64,000 nt of DNA, taken from positions 434,001-498,000 of the forward strand of contig NZ_JAFMYW010000003.1 in assembly GCF_017353175.1 (NCBI RefSeq), written 5' to 3'. Positions within the stretch are counted from its first letter, which is position 1. Every line of letters starts with the position of its first letter. The translations under genes were made by a program, and so were the position numbers. Below the pieces are notes generated by a model. The model ran no database searches, was not told the DNA's origin, and saw only the letters and a program-made list of their open reading frames with translations. The stretch comes from Fibrella forsythiae. Its GTDB lineage: Bacteria; Bacteroidota; Bacteroidia; Cytophagales; Spirosomataceae. Shown one piece after another: positions 51,949 to 61,630 of the stretch.

Positions 51949-53430
51949 CTAGTCTTTCCAGCGCCACTCGTTGGCAATTTGCAACGGAGTCCGCAGGCCC
52001 TGTGCAATGAGATAGTCGCGGGTCTTGGTATCGTCGAAACGGCGGGCCGGTAATTCCTCGGCGTCGGCAAGGGCGTACAATACCATGGCACTATACCGGA
52101 CAGTGTTCTTCAACTGGTCTTTATTGACGAGGTTAATCCGGTCGCAGTTGGCGTGGTAGCAATCGAGGACTTCGCGGGCCAGATTGCCGTTCATGCCCAC
52201 GATAGGAACACCTTCAATCATAAAGGGCTGATGGTCAGAGTGTAGGCCCGCCCGGTTTTCCTGCGTGTTGGTAAAGCCAGCATCCGTTTGCTGAATGATA
52301 TCGCCAATCGATTTCAGGAGCGGCATCATATCGTCGCGACCAAAGGCGTTGATCCCAACGGGGTTGTTGGTCATGTCTAGGTTCATCATATAACGTACCT
52401 GATCCAACTGACCTGATCGTTTATATGATTCGGTCATGGCGCGTGACCCCAGCAGCCCCTGCTCTTCGCCCATGAACAGCACAAACTCAACCGTGCGGCG
52501 TGGCTTCAGCTTCAGCGTTTTAAACGTACGGGCAATGTCCATAACCGAGAACGATCCAATACCGTTGTCGATGGCACCTGTTGCCAGATCCCACGAATCG
52601 AGGTGACCGCCGATCACGATCTTTTCGTCAGGGAGTTTCGAGCCGGGCAGGGTTGCCACTACGTTACGCGCTTTGATCTTCTTACTGAAGTTTGTCATGT
52701 CGATCATGGCGTGAAGGTGATCAGTGTGCTCTTCAGTCATCCATTTCCGCAGGGCTACGCCACTTTCGTAGGCAATACAAACCGATGGAATCGGAATCAG
52801 CTTGCCGGTAACGGAAGCGGTGCCGGTCAGTAACACGTTACCGGGTACCAGATTCACCATGATTACCCCGGCGGCACCGTGTTGAATGGCCAGCGCCGTT
52901 TTTTCTGAGCGATGCAGGTTCCGGGCGCCCTTGGTTGGTGTAGATAAACCAATATTAACCAGGACGATCTTGCCTTTTACCTGATCTTTTACGGCAGCGA
53001 AATCGCCCTCCAGGCCGTTACCCACGTCAATTATCTCGCCGCGAACGTGAGCGTCAACCGGCGAGTGAGCCAGCGATACCACGTTGATCTGCCGGAAATT
53101 GTCTGACTTGTTAGGAACAATGGCGAGCGTGCAGGTATCACGCATCCAGGATTCCACTTCGAAACTTTCGTACCGAACATCTTTAAATCCGTACTGGCGC
53201 AATAGGTTGAAAGCGTATTCTTCGGCTCTGGCCCCGTTCGGGCTGCCTGTCAGCCGGTGACCGATCCGCTGCGAGGCGTCAGAGAGCGTTTCGTAGGCCC
53301 GACTATGCTGAAGAACTTCCTGGTTGATCCGCCCGAATACTTTGTCCAGCGACGGTTTCAGGGGTTCGGTAAACGCGGTTACGGTCAGCGTGCCAACCGA
53401 TAGAATAAAGAACGTAAAGAGTTGTCTCAT
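51949..53430 (-). CDS. M28 family zinc aminopeptidase-like protein, secreted
   Basis: 493-aa metallopeptidase. Signal peptide MRQLFTFFILSVGTLTVTAF; a PA (protease-associated) domain about 120-255; the M28 core with His276 (GGHLDSW), Asp288 (GAIDNGIGS), the Glu pair 322-323 (FMGEEQGLLGS), and later Asp in MMNLDMTNN and His in DCYHANCDRIN as the remaining zinc ligands. Probably a carboxypeptidase-Q-like exopeptidase in the periplasm. TTG at 53433 is three bases earlier; ATG 53430 is used. Confidence 0.93.
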   Translation of the reverse strand: MRQLFTFFILSVGTLTVTAFTEPLKPSLDKVFGRINQEVLQHSRAYETLSDASQRIGHRLTGSPNGARAEEYAFNLLRQYGFKDVRYESFEVESWMRDTCTLAIVPNKSDNFRQINVVSLAHSPVDAHVRGEIIDVGNGLEGDFAAVKDQVKGKIVLVNIGLSTPTKGARNLHRSEKTALAIQHGAAGVIMVNLVPGNVLLTGTASVTGKLIPIPSVCIAYESGVALRKWMTEEHTDHLHAMIDMTNFSKKIKARNVVATLPGSKLPDEKIVIGGHLDSWDLATGAIDNGIGSFSVMDIARTFKTLKLKPRRTVEFVLFMGEEQGLLGSRAMTESYKRSGQLDQVRYMMNLDMTNNPVGINAFGRDDMMPLLKSIGDIIQQTDAGFTNTQENRAGLHSDHQPFMIEGVPIVGMNGNLAREVLDCYHANCDRINLVNKDQLKNTVRYSAMVLYALADAEELPARRFDDTKTRDYLIAQGLRTPLQIANEWRWKD

Positions 53431-53596
53431 CAAGACAGGGGCCTAACTGGTTATGAGTTAAATATACGAAAATCGGGTCTCATTTTATGGACGAACAACT
53501 AGCCGGATAGTTTCACCCGCACTGCTTTATTTAGAGGTAACGTACCTACGAACAAAGCCTAAAAGGGGATTGTTCTTCGTATAGACGGCTAGCTTG

Positions 53597-53604
53597 TACC
53601 TTTG
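53597..53604 (+). promoter_or_regulatory. -7 element TACCTTTG of the ispH promoter
   Basis: Good TAnnTTTG match, 48 bp before the chosen ATG at 53653. It overlaps an alternative start at 53602, which is therefore rejected. Confidence 0.5.
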
Positions 53605-53652
53605 CGTTGCTGGTCATTGGTTTACAAATCAGGCAGCCATCCGTCAAAGTAT

Positions 53653-54885
53653 ATGAAATCATTCGATATTCCCGCCTACTACCGAAGTACAATCATTACC
53701 CCATTGAAGGAGTATCGGCGGCGGAAAGATAAGCTAAAGCGTGACTTTACGCCCACTACGCTCGATTTTGGGCCTGTACGGTTCCTGATAGCCCGCCATT
53801 TTGGTTTCTGCTACGGCGTTGAAAACGCCATCGAGATTGCCTACCGAGCCATTGCGGAGAACCCCGACAAGCGCATTTTCCTGTTGAGCGAGATGATTCA
53901 CAACCCCGACGTGAACGCCGATCTGCAAAGTCGGGGTGTTCGTTTCCTGCTCGATACGCTGGGCCGTCCGCTGATTCCGTTCAGTGAACTGACGCCCGCC
54001 GATGTGGTGATCATTCCTGCCTTTGGTACAACGCTGGAAACACAACGCGAACTAGCCGCTATTGGCCTCGATGTGGCAACCTACGATACAACTTGCCCGT
54101 TTGTGGAGAAGGTGTGGAATAAAGCCAGCCAGATTGGGCAGAAGGCGTACACCGTCATTGTGCATGGTAAGCCAACCCACGAAGAAACCCGTGCCACGTT
54201 TTCGCACAGCAAAGAAGGCGCGCCAACAGTGGTAATCAACGACATGAAGCAGGCGCAGCGACTGGCCTTATACATGACCGGCGAGCAGCCCGCTGCTGAG
54301 TTCTTTACCGAGTTTGCCGGACAATATTCCGTTGGATTTGATCCCACCCGCGACCTGCGTCGGATTGGGGTGGTGAACCAGACAACCATGCTGGCGTCTG
54401 ACACCCAGGGCATTGCCGATTACCTGAAGCAGGTGATGATTCGCCAATACGGCTTGGAAGAGGGATCGGCGATGGTGGAAGAGCATTTTGCCAACACCCG
54501 CGACACGCTCTGCTACGCGACCAACGACAACCAGGACGCTACTTACGCGCTGCTAACGTACCCAGCCGATTTTGCCGTAGTGGCGGGTGGCTATAACTCG
54601 TCGAATACGCAGCACATTGTTGAACTGTGTGAAGAGAAACTACCTACCTATTTCATCGAGTCAGACCGGAAGATTCTGTCAGGTAAGTTGATCAGTCATT
54701 ATAACCTGCATACGAAACAGGAGTTGGTCACTGAGGATTATATGCCCCGAAGCCGCCCCGTTACCATTTTGCTGACCTGTGGCGCGTCCTGCCCCGACGC
54801 CGTTGTTGAAGGCGTGCTAAACCGGCTTGTTGCTGCGTTCCCTGATGCAAAATCAGTGGAAGAGGTGATGGCGGAGTTTAACTAA
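53653..54885 (+). CDS. ispH: 4-hydroxy-3-methylbut-2-enyl diphosphate reductase
   Basis: Last enzyme of the MEP isoprenoid pathway, giving IPP and DMAPP with a [4Fe-4S] cluster. 410 aa, the long form (E. coli IspH is 316): a ~40-residue N-terminal extension (MKSFDIPAYYRST...) precedes the core. Cluster cysteines: C53 in GFCYGVENA, C148 in YDTTCPFVEKVW, and the third within TCGASC (375-380). HNP at 83-85 and the VHGKPTHEE segment match substrate-binding motifs. The last two codons (Phe-Asn) and stop lie in a 51-bp inverted repeat shared with the convergent gene. Confidence 0.95.
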   Translation: MKSFDIPAYYRSTIITPLKEYRRRKDKLKRDFTPTTLDFGPVRFLIARHFGFCYGVENAIEIAYRAIAENPDKRIFLLSEMIHNPDVNADLQSRGVRFLLDTLGRPLIPFSELTPADVVIIPAFGTTLETQRELAAIGLDVATYDTTCPFVEKVWNKASQIGQKAYTVIVHGKPTHEETRATFSHSKEGAPTVVINDMKQAQRLALYMTGEQPAAEFFTEFAGQYSVGFDPTRDLRRIGVVNQTTMLASDTQGIADYLKQVMIRQYGLEEGSAMVEEHFANTRDTLCYATNDNQDATYALLTYPADFAVVAGGYNSSNTQHIVELCEEKLPTYFIESDRKILSGKLISHYNLHTKQELVTEDYMPRSRPVTILLTCGASCPDAVVEGVLNRLVAAFPDAKSVEEVMAEFN

Positions 54886-55000
54886 AGAAGTCGATAGTCA
54901 ATAGTCGTAAGTCGATAGTGGCGCTGCAATATCACCGGACTGGGATATAGCAGCGCCACTATCGACTTACGACTATTGACTATCGACTTCTTTAGTTAAA
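54877..55000. repeat. Perfect 51-bp inverted repeat spanning both convergent stop codons
   Basis: 54877-54927 and 54950-55000 are exact reverse complements with a 22-nt loop. Arms contain repeated GTCGATAGT/GTCAATAGT/GTCGTAAGT words. It includes the last two codons of ispH and of the opposite gene, so both proteins end Phe-Asn. Confidence 0.95.
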
Positions 55001-56692
55001 CCCTCCTTTATATACAAGCGTGCTGCCGTTGCTTTCGTTGTGCAGGCGGTCCATGGCGGTGATTACGTACGTGTATTTTTTCTTCGGATCGGCGGTGCGG
55101 TCAACGAGGCGGGTTCCTTCTTCGGGGCGGCAGATGGTCAGAATACGGCGCGGGTCGGTAGTACGGGGAAGGCGAATGCCATCGGTACGGTAAATAACGT
55201 AACAACGTACCCGATCGAGTTCATTGGCCTGGGTGGGTTCCTGCCAGAACAGTTCAACGCCATCTACAGCCGGGGCCGCTTTCAGGTTCTGCGGTTGGCC
55301 AGGTGGAATGGCATCGAGCCAGGGCATGGTTGGAATGAGCGCCGGATGTTGGTAAAAGTTCAGCCGCAGCGAATCGCGGCTATTCGCCATGTTGGTTTTT
55401 AACGATTTGGCACTGAAGAAAACGCTACCCGTCACGTCGGCATACTGGCGGTTGTGCCGCATCTGATCGGCCAATTGGCTGGCTTCACCCCAGCCGGTAT
55501 CCGTTTTGGTGTTCTTGCCCAGCCGGTAAGCGCCTTGCCCAATATACAGGTGATGGTTGCCCCGGTTCTTCACCCACCAGTCGACCAGCGTTTTGTAATT
55601 GGCCCGGTCGAAGCGCGTTGAGAAATAAATCTGCGGCACCATATAATCGATCCAGTCTTCGCGCGCCCACCGCCGGATGTCGGCGTACAGATCGTAGTAA
55701 GCCTGCCCGCCAAACGTGACCGACCCATCGGGGTCACTCTTCTGATTTTTCCAGATGCCGAACGGGCTGATACCAAACTTCACCCAGGGTTTCACCGCAT
55801 GAATGGAATCGCCGATCTGCCGAATCAGTTTATCGATGTTCTGCCGCCGCCAGTCATCTATCTTCAGGCCGTCGGTATTATAGGCCTGAAAAGCAGCACC
55901 ATCAGCAAATGATTGGCCCACCGCGCCGAACGGATAGAAATAATCGTCGAAGTGAATGCCGTCAACGTCGTAGTTGCGGACAATATTCGCTACCGTTCCT
56001 GCCACGTAAGCCCGTACTTCGGGTAAGCCAAGATTGAACAACTTGCGGCCACCATACTCCACCATCCAGCCGGGGCGCTGGTAACTGATGTTGGTAGGGG
56101 CAACGCTGGCCGTTTTGCTGAATGTGGCCCGGTCAAGATTTAGCCAGGCATGGAATTCCAGGTTGCGGGAGCGGGCCTCGCGAATCATGAATTCCATTGG
56201 GTCATAGAAGGGGTCGGGGGCCAGGCCCTGTTGGCCGGTCAGCCATTCAGACCAGGGTTCGGCGCTTTTGGCGTAGAACGCATCGGCGGCAGCACGTACC
56301 TGAACAACTACGGCATTCAGCCCGGTCTGCTGACTCATGTCCAGCAGTTCCATAAACTCGCGCTGTTGATCAACAACGGGCAGCCCTTTTTTACTGGGCC
56401 AGTCGATGTTATCGACCGTGGCGATCCAGACAGCCCGGAACTCACGTTTGATCGGGGCAGCCGCGCCGGCATCGAGCGGTGGTTCGAGCAGTAGCGTATC
56501 GAAAACCGGCACCGGGCGGGGTGGAATCTTGGCAACTGCAATGGTCGTTGGTGTTGGTGGTGAAACAACTGTAGGAGCCGACGGGGTACTAACAACGACT
56601 CTCGCCGAGCCAGTTGACTTGGTGGCCCGATGGCAGCGTAGTAAACCAAAAACAAGGAGGAGCAGTAGCCCTATACTATAAACGGTACGCAT
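54992..56692 (-). CDS. GH10-like glycosyl hydrolase (DUF187/GHL10)
   Basis: 566-aa secreted or membrane-anchored protein. The N-terminus has a hydrophobic segment and a Cys at 20 (LLRC), a poor lipobox because Arg precedes Cys. After a Thr/Pro-rich linker comes the GHL10 barrel: FRAVWIATVDNIDWPSKKG, LNAVVVQVRAAADAFY, WLNLDRATFS and DGIHFDDYFYPF, all family marks; an Fn3-like domain ends the protein (about 470-560). Probable peptidoglycan- or glycan-active enzyme; substrate uncertain. Ends in the 51-bp inverted repeat (last residues Phe-Asn). Confidence 0.85.
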   Translation of the reverse strand: MRTVYSIGLLLLLVFGLLRCHRATKSTGSARVVVSTPSAPTVVSPPTPTTIAVAKIPPRPVPVFDTLLLEPPLDAGAAAPIKREFRAVWIATVDNIDWPSKKGLPVVDQQREFMELLDMSQQTGLNAVVVQVRAAADAFYAKSAEPWSEWLTGQQGLAPDPFYDPMEFMIREARSRNLEFHAWLNLDRATFSKTASVAPTNISYQRPGWMVEYGGRKLFNLGLPEVRAYVAGTVANIVRNYDVDGIHFDDYFYPFGAVGQSFADGAAFQAYNTDGLKIDDWRRQNIDKLIRQIGDSIHAVKPWVKFGISPFGIWKNQKSDPDGSVTFGGQAYYDLYADIRRWAREDWIDYMVPQIYFSTRFDRANYKTLVDWWVKNRGNHHLYIGQGAYRLGKNTKTDTGWGEASQLADQMRHNRQYADVTGSVFFSAKSLKTNMANSRDSLRLNFYQHPALIPTMPWLDAIPPGQPQNLKAAPAVDGVELFWQEPTQANELDRVRCYVIYRTDGIRLPRTTDPRRILTICRPEEGTRLVDRTADPKKKYTYVITAMDRLHNESNGSTLVYKGGFN

Positions 56693-56870
56693 AACAGAGT
56701 GTATACAGTCGATTCTATGGCTAAGATACTAGATGACGAAATGTTGTTGCGGAGAAAATTAAATAGCCTTGATTGTCAGTTATTTATAGGTTAGACAGGT
56801 TTGCAGGTACGTTGGTTTAATCATAATGTACCCGTAACCTTCACGTAACACTGAGGTAACAGTGCCCCGG

Positions 56871-56878
56871 TAGTTTTG
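56871..56878 (+). promoter_or_regulatory. -7 element TAGTTTTG of the TonB-receptor promoter
   Basis: TAnnTTTG match ending 31 bp before ATG 56910. A transcript starting ~7 bp later would exclude the in-frame ATG at 56883, deciding the start. Confidence 0.5.
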
Positions 56879-56909
56879 CGGCATGATTCGAAAACGGATC
56901 AACGCCAAT

Positions 56910-59780
56910 ATGAAACACCTAATACTCATCTGCTCACTTGTCTGCTTGTCAGTGAGCGCCTTTTCCCAGACGGGTATCCTGCGAGGTACCATTCGCGACG
57001 GAAAAACCAACGAAGCCATTATTGGAGCTACCGTGCAGATAATGGGTTTAGCCACGCCGATGGGTGGCAGCACTGACGTAAATGGTCAGTTTGAACTGAG
57101 TAAGGTGCCTGCCGGTACCCATACGGTTCAGATCAGCTACGTATCCTACAAAACCAAGTCGGTTCCAAATGTCAGGATCGAATCAGGAAACGCCACCGTG
57201 CTGGAAACTGATCTGCTTGAAGATAATCAACAATTGCAGGAGGTCGTTGTCAAAGCAGGCCGGACAACCAATACCGAAATCGCTGTTGTGACCGAGATCA
57301 AGCAGATCAAGGCAATGGCCGTGGGTGTATCGGCTCAGCAAATTCAGAAATCACAGGACCGCGACGCTGCCGCCGCCATCCGCCGCGTGCCGGGTGTTAG
57401 TATCGTCGATAACCGGTTCGTGCTGATCCGGGGTATGGGCGCCCGGTACAATTCGGTGCTCATCAACGATGTTATCACACCATCATCGGAAGTGGATACC
57501 CGCTCATTTTCATTCGATCTGGTTCCGAGCAACATCATCGACCGGATGATCGTATACAAAACCGGTCTGGCCGAACTACCCGGCGACTTTGCTGGTGGTG
57601 CTATCAAGATTTATACGAAACGCCGTCCTGAACAGAATTTCTTCGATGCGGGTGTTACGTTTGGCTACCGCGGTGGTACTACGGGCGAAACCGTACAGTC
57701 GCATAGCCGGGGTGGCCTGAACTGGCTGGGCCTCTGGAGCGCCGACCAGCAGATTCCGAGCAGTTTCCCGGAGCGCGCTGCCGATTTCAATAGTCTGAAC
57801 TCGTTGCAACGGTCGGCCTACGCGCAGTTGTTGCCGAATACGTGGGCACTGCAACCGATGACGGTGTCGCCCGATATGCGCGTGGCCCTGAACTTCGGCC
57901 GTCGGTTCGATGTGGGCAACGTGCGGGTAAGCAACCTGACGAGCGTTAACTACGCAATGACCAATCAGGCCGCGAATGTTGAGTTAAAACTCTATGACAA
58001 CGACGTGAACGCCAATTCGGTGGCCCAGCAATACAATGACGCCACTTACGCTCGCGGCACTCGCCTGGGTGTGTTGCACAACTGGTCGGCCCGGATTTCG
58101 CCACTCTTCAACCTGGAATGGAAAACACTGTTCAACCAACTGAGCACCACCGAAACCGTACAGCGGGTTGGCCAGCAGATTGCTAATAACTCCGACGTTC
58201 GGGCGATTTCAGAGCGTTTTGAGAATCGTAGTATCCTGACAACGCAACTGGCAGGTGAGCATACCATCAGTGACCTCACGAAAGTAAACTGGATTGGTAG
58301 CTTCGGCTACACGGGCCGCTGGGAGCCTGACTGGAAGCGGGCCCGTTACATCCGCACGATGGGCACCACCGACCCGTTCACGATTGCTACGCCACAGGAT
58401 CCCACGGCCAATGAAGTGGGGCGGTTCAATTCCAAGCTTCACGAATATTCGTACTCGGGTGTCGGCAACATAGAACATGCTTTCGGTAACCCAACAGACC
58501 GTGAGCCAAACCGTATTAAAGCCGGTGTGTACTACGAGCAGAAAGACCGTGACTTTGCCGCCCGTTTCTACAGCTATAACTCGATTGGTGATAATGCCGT
58601 AACGGTTCGTGGCCAGGATATTGGCTCTGTGTTTTCGCCACAAAACGTGAACGGATCGAACGGCCTGACCATGCTCGACGGTACGCGTGATCTGGATTCA
58701 TACCGCGGTTTCAATCGCTACTATGCCGGATACGTTAGCGGAGATGTGTATTTCGGTAGCCGCACCAACCTGACCATCGGTTTCCGGGGCGAATACAACG
58801 ACCAGAGCCTTCGGGCCAGCATCAATGGCGTTGACACGCGTCTGGTGTCGAACAAGATTTTCAGCCCGCTGCCATCGCTCAACCTGACGTATAAGCTCAC
58901 CGACCGTGCCAACGTTCGTCTGGCATACTCGTCAACCATTAACCGGCCTGAGTTCCGGGAGTTAGCGCCGTTCAATTATTACGATTTCAACCTGCTGGCC
59001 GATATTCGGGGTAACACCACGCTGACAACCGCCACCATCCAGAACGTAGACGCGAAATGGGAGTTCTACCCAACATCGGGCGAACTGATTTCGGTGACCG
59101 GTTTCTACAAGCATTTTATCAATCCCATCGAATCGTTCCTGCTGTTGCAGCCCAACAGTCTGGCCTACACTTTCACCAATGCCCAATCGGCACAGAATTA
59201 CGGCGTGGAGATTGAGGTGCGCAAAGGATTCACCGAATCGTCGAGCCAGTTCCTGAAGAATGTGTCGGTGGTAGGTAATCTGTCGCTGATCAAGAGCCAG
59301 GTAAACGTAGGTGATGTGGTGACGGCCCCTGACCTGGGTGGTGAAATTCAGAAATACCAGGGTGTTACGGATGCCAAACGGCCATTGGCCGGGCAGTCGC
59401 CCTATCTGTTCAACGCGGGTATCTACTATGCTGCGCCTAAATCGGGCTGGCAGGGTAACATCCTCTACAACGTGTTTGGCCAGCGGATTTTCGCCGTCGG
59501 TAACATTCGTAACCCAACCGTTTACGAGATGCCCCGCCACGTAGTTGACCTCAATCTGACCAGAACGTTTGCTAATCGGGTAGAGATCCGGCTGGGTATC
59601 CAGGACATTCTGAACCAATACGTCCGTTTCTCGCAGGACTTCAACCGTGACGGTAAAATCGGCAACGATGTTTCGTCACAAACGCCCAACGCTGACCAGG
59701 ATATCCGCAAGTTTCGCCGCGGTAGCTACTACACAGCGTCGGTTATCTACACATTCGGTCGCCGGGTAATCGTGCCTTAG
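56910..59780 (+). CDS. TonB-dependent receptor with carboxypeptidase-regulatory-like domain
   Basis: Outer-membrane transporter (956 aa). Signal peptide MKHLILICSLVCLSVSAFSQ; CarboxypepD_reg-like domain about 22-105 (GILRGTIRDGKTNEAIIGATVQI); plug about 120-240 (AAAIRRVPGVSIVDNRFVLIRGMGARYNSVLINDV); the rest is barrel, ending in YTFGRRVIVP. It is not clearly a SusC because no SusD follows; instead the next gene is a beta-helix lipoprotein 54 bp downstream that may be its surface partner. Unlike most genes here it has no GGTACGTT copy. Confidence 0.92.
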   Translation: MKHLILICSLVCLSVSAFSQTGILRGTIRDGKTNEAIIGATVQIMGLATPMGGSTDVNGQFELSKVPAGTHTVQISYVSYKTKSVPNVRIESGNATVLETDLLEDNQQLQEVVVKAGRTTNTEIAVVTEIKQIKAMAVGVSAQQIQKSQDRDAAAAIRRVPGVSIVDNRFVLIRGMGARYNSVLINDVITPSSEVDTRSFSFDLVPSNIIDRMIVYKTGLAELPGDFAGGAIKIYTKRRPEQNFFDAGVTFGYRGGTTGETVQSHSRGGLNWLGLWSADQQIPSSFPERAADFNSLNSLQRSAYAQLLPNTWALQPMTVSPDMRVALNFGRRFDVGNVRVSNLTSVNYAMTNQAANVELKLYDNDVNANSVAQQYNDATYARGTRLGVLHNWSARISPLFNLEWKTLFNQLSTTETVQRVGQQIANNSDVRAISERFENRSILTTQLAGEHTISDLTKVNWIGSFGYTGRWEPDWKRARYIRTMGTTDPFTIATPQDPTANEVGRFNSKLHEYSYSGVGNIEHAFGNPTDREPNRIKAGVYYEQKDRDFAARFYSYNSIGDNAVTVRGQDIGSVFSPQNVNGSNGLTMLDGTRDLDSYRGFNRYYAGYVSGDVYFGSRTNLTIGFRGEYNDQSLRASINGVDTRLVSNKIFSPLPSLNLTYKLTDRANVRLAYSSTINRPEFRELAPFNYYDFNLLADIRGNTTLTTATIQNVDAKWEFYPTSGELISVTGFYKHFINPIESFLLLQPNSLAYTFTNAQSAQNYGVEIEVRKGFTESSSQFLKNVSVVGNLSLIKSQVNVGDVVTAPDLGGEIQKYQGVTDAKRPLAGQSPYLFNAGIYYAAPKSGWQGNILYNVFGQRIFAVGNIRNPTVYEMPRHVVDLNLTRTFANRVEIRLGIQDILNQYVRFSQDFNRDGKIGNDVSSQTPNADQDIRKFRRGSYYTASVIYTFGRRVIVP

Positions 59781-59834
59781 TGCCTGTGGTTGGGCCTGCC
59801 AATGCTTTTCAATTAACCAATCAACTATACGTAC

Positions 59835-61532
59835 ATGCTCATGCAAGTAGCAAGCAAACTGGCCTACGCACTGCTCGTCCTCTTCGGACTCACCATTGCG
59901 TTCACCGCCTGTAAGAATGATGACCAGCCCGCGCCGGTGTTGGGCATCACCAGCTTTAGCCCAACCACGGCCCCCATCAACGGAACAGTAACGATCACCG
60001 GAACGCAGTTCAACGCTACCCCTGCCAGCAACACCGTAACGTTTGGTTCGGCAGTAGCCGACATCATATCAGCGTCAACAACCCAACTGGTTGTACGTGT
60101 GCCGGCCGGTGCGCAAAATGGCGCTATTTCGGTAGCAACGGGCAGCCAGAAAGTGGCTAGCTCACAAACCTTCTCGATCGGCACACGGGCTGTCATCACG
60201 AAAACCGGCAGCGTAACCGCCAACGAAACCTGGACTGCCGATAATGTCTACTTGATAGCCGGTTTCCTGTATGTGAGATCTGGCGTAACGTTGACTATTC
60301 AGCCCGGTACAATTATCAAAGGTGGTACAAAAGATTTAGATCCAACGGGTGCCCTGAAAGGAGGAACGCTCATAATAGAAGCCGGTGCCAAGATTGACGC
60401 CCGCGGAACAGCTACTAACCCAATTGTTTTCACATCCAACAAGCCAGCTGGTCAGCGTGGCTACGGTGACTGGGGTGGTGTGGTGCTGATTGGTAAAGCA
60501 CCAACCAATCAGCCGGGTGCTACGGCCTTTGAAGGTGGTATTTCAGGTACAACAGGTACGTATAGCGACGTGAACGATAACTCAGGTACGTTGCAGTATG
60601 TGCGGATCGAGTTCCCGGGTATTGCGCTTCTGGCAGGTAGTGAAATCAATGGCCTGACCATGTATGGCGTTGGCGCTGGTACCACGATCGACCACATCCA
60701 GGTGTCGTATTCGGGCGATGACTCATACGAATGGTTTGGCGGTACGGTGAACCTGAAAAATATCATTGCCCTACGCGGATTCGATGATGATTGGGATACC
60801 GACTGGGGCTATTCAGGTAAAGTACAGTATGGTGTTGCCCTTCGCGACCCAAACGTAGCCGACCAATCGGCCTCTAACGGGTTTGAATCTGATAACTTCG
60901 CGGGTACTGGTTTGCCTGCTACTGGCCCTAACGCCGGTTTGCCACTGACGTCGCCCGTATTCGCCAACATGAGCAACTTCGTCTTCAGCGGAACCCCCTC
61001 ATCAGCCGTAACGGCAGGTGGTAGCGGTGCTTACCAGTCGGGCATGCACCTGCGGCGCAACACAAACATCAGCATTTTTAACTCGATGCTGGCTGGTTAT
61101 CCGGAAGGATTGCGCCTAGACAACGGTGCTACAACAGCAACCGGAACATCGGCTAACCTGGCTGCAGGTACGTTGCAACTGCGCGGCATTGTATTGGCAA
61201 ACGATGAAATTCCAAGCTCAACTACGGTTGTACGTGGTGCTAATGGCCTTACTACTGCTGACGCGATCGCATTCTTCAACACGACAGCTTATGCCAATAA
61301 AGTAATCCCATCGTCGGAAGTTGCTACGCTATTGTTGAACTCCGCCAACTTTAACCTGACGGCACCGAACTTCCTTCCACAAACAGGCTCTCCCTTGTTG
61401 ACGGGTGCCGTTTGGGATGGCAAAGGGGCCGATGCCTTCTTCACGAAAGAGACTTTCCGTGGCGCTTTTGGAACCGTGAACTGGACCCAGGGCTGGGCCA
61501 ACTGGGATCCGCAAAACACAAATTACAACTAG
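59835..61532 (+). CDS. IPT/TIG-domain lipoprotein with beta-helix
   Basis: 565-aa predicted lipoprotein: signal peptide to AFTAC with the lipobox Cys near residue 26, followed by KNDDQP, a Bacteroidota surface-export-like acidic stretch. An IPT/TIG immunoglobulin-like domain covers about 36-118 (ITSFSPTTAPINGTVTITGTQFN), then a right-handed beta-helix from about 120 (VTLTIQPGTIIKGG, GGTLIIEAGAKIDARGT). It follows the TonB receptor closely and probably forms a receptor-lipoprotein pair, analogous to SusC/D. Ligand unknown. Three GGTACGT-type motifs lie inside it. Confidence 0.85.
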   Translation: MLMQVASKLAYALLVLFGLTIAFTACKNDDQPAPVLGITSFSPTTAPINGTVTITGTQFNATPASNTVTFGSAVADIISASTTQLVVRVPAGAQNGAISVATGSQKVASSQTFSIGTRAVITKTGSVTANETWTADNVYLIAGFLYVRSGVTLTIQPGTIIKGGTKDLDPTGALKGGTLIIEAGAKIDARGTATNPIVFTSNKPAGQRGYGDWGGVVLIGKAPTNQPGATAFEGGISGTTGTYSDVNDNSGTLQYVRIEFPGIALLAGSEINGLTMYGVGAGTTIDHIQVSYSGDDSYEWFGGTVNLKNIIALRGFDDDWDTDWGYSGKVQYGVALRDPNVADQSASNGFESDNFAGTGLPATGPNAGLPLTSPVFANMSNFVFSGTPSSAVTAGGSGAYQSGMHLRRNTNISIFNSMLAGYPEGLRLDNGATTATGTSANLAAGTLQLRGIVLANDEIPSSTTVVRGANGLTTADAIAFFNTTAYANKVIPSSEVATLLLNSANFNLTAPNFLPQTGSPLLTGAVWDGKGADAFFTKETFRGAFGTVNWTQGWANWDPQNTNYN

Positions 61533-61592
61533 TATGCCAGGGGCAAAGTCCCCGGCCATTACGTCCTTTTTAATTCATATTGGTGTCGCAAT

Positions 61593-61627
61593 AAAGGCCG
61601 GAAGCAATGCTCCCGGCCTTTTTTTGT
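61593..61627 (+). terminator. Intrinsic terminator after the lipoprotein gene
   Basis: AAAGGCCGG (61593-61601) pairs with CCGGCCTTT (61613-61621), followed by T-run; the convergent DUF2256 gene ends at 61631. Confidence 0.8.
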
Positions 61628-61630
61628 ATT

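Noticed and set aside
56633-56692. GH10-like protein as a firm lipoprotein
   Set aside because: Cys follows Leu-Leu-Arg; Arg before the lipid Cys is atypical, so lipidation was not claimed.
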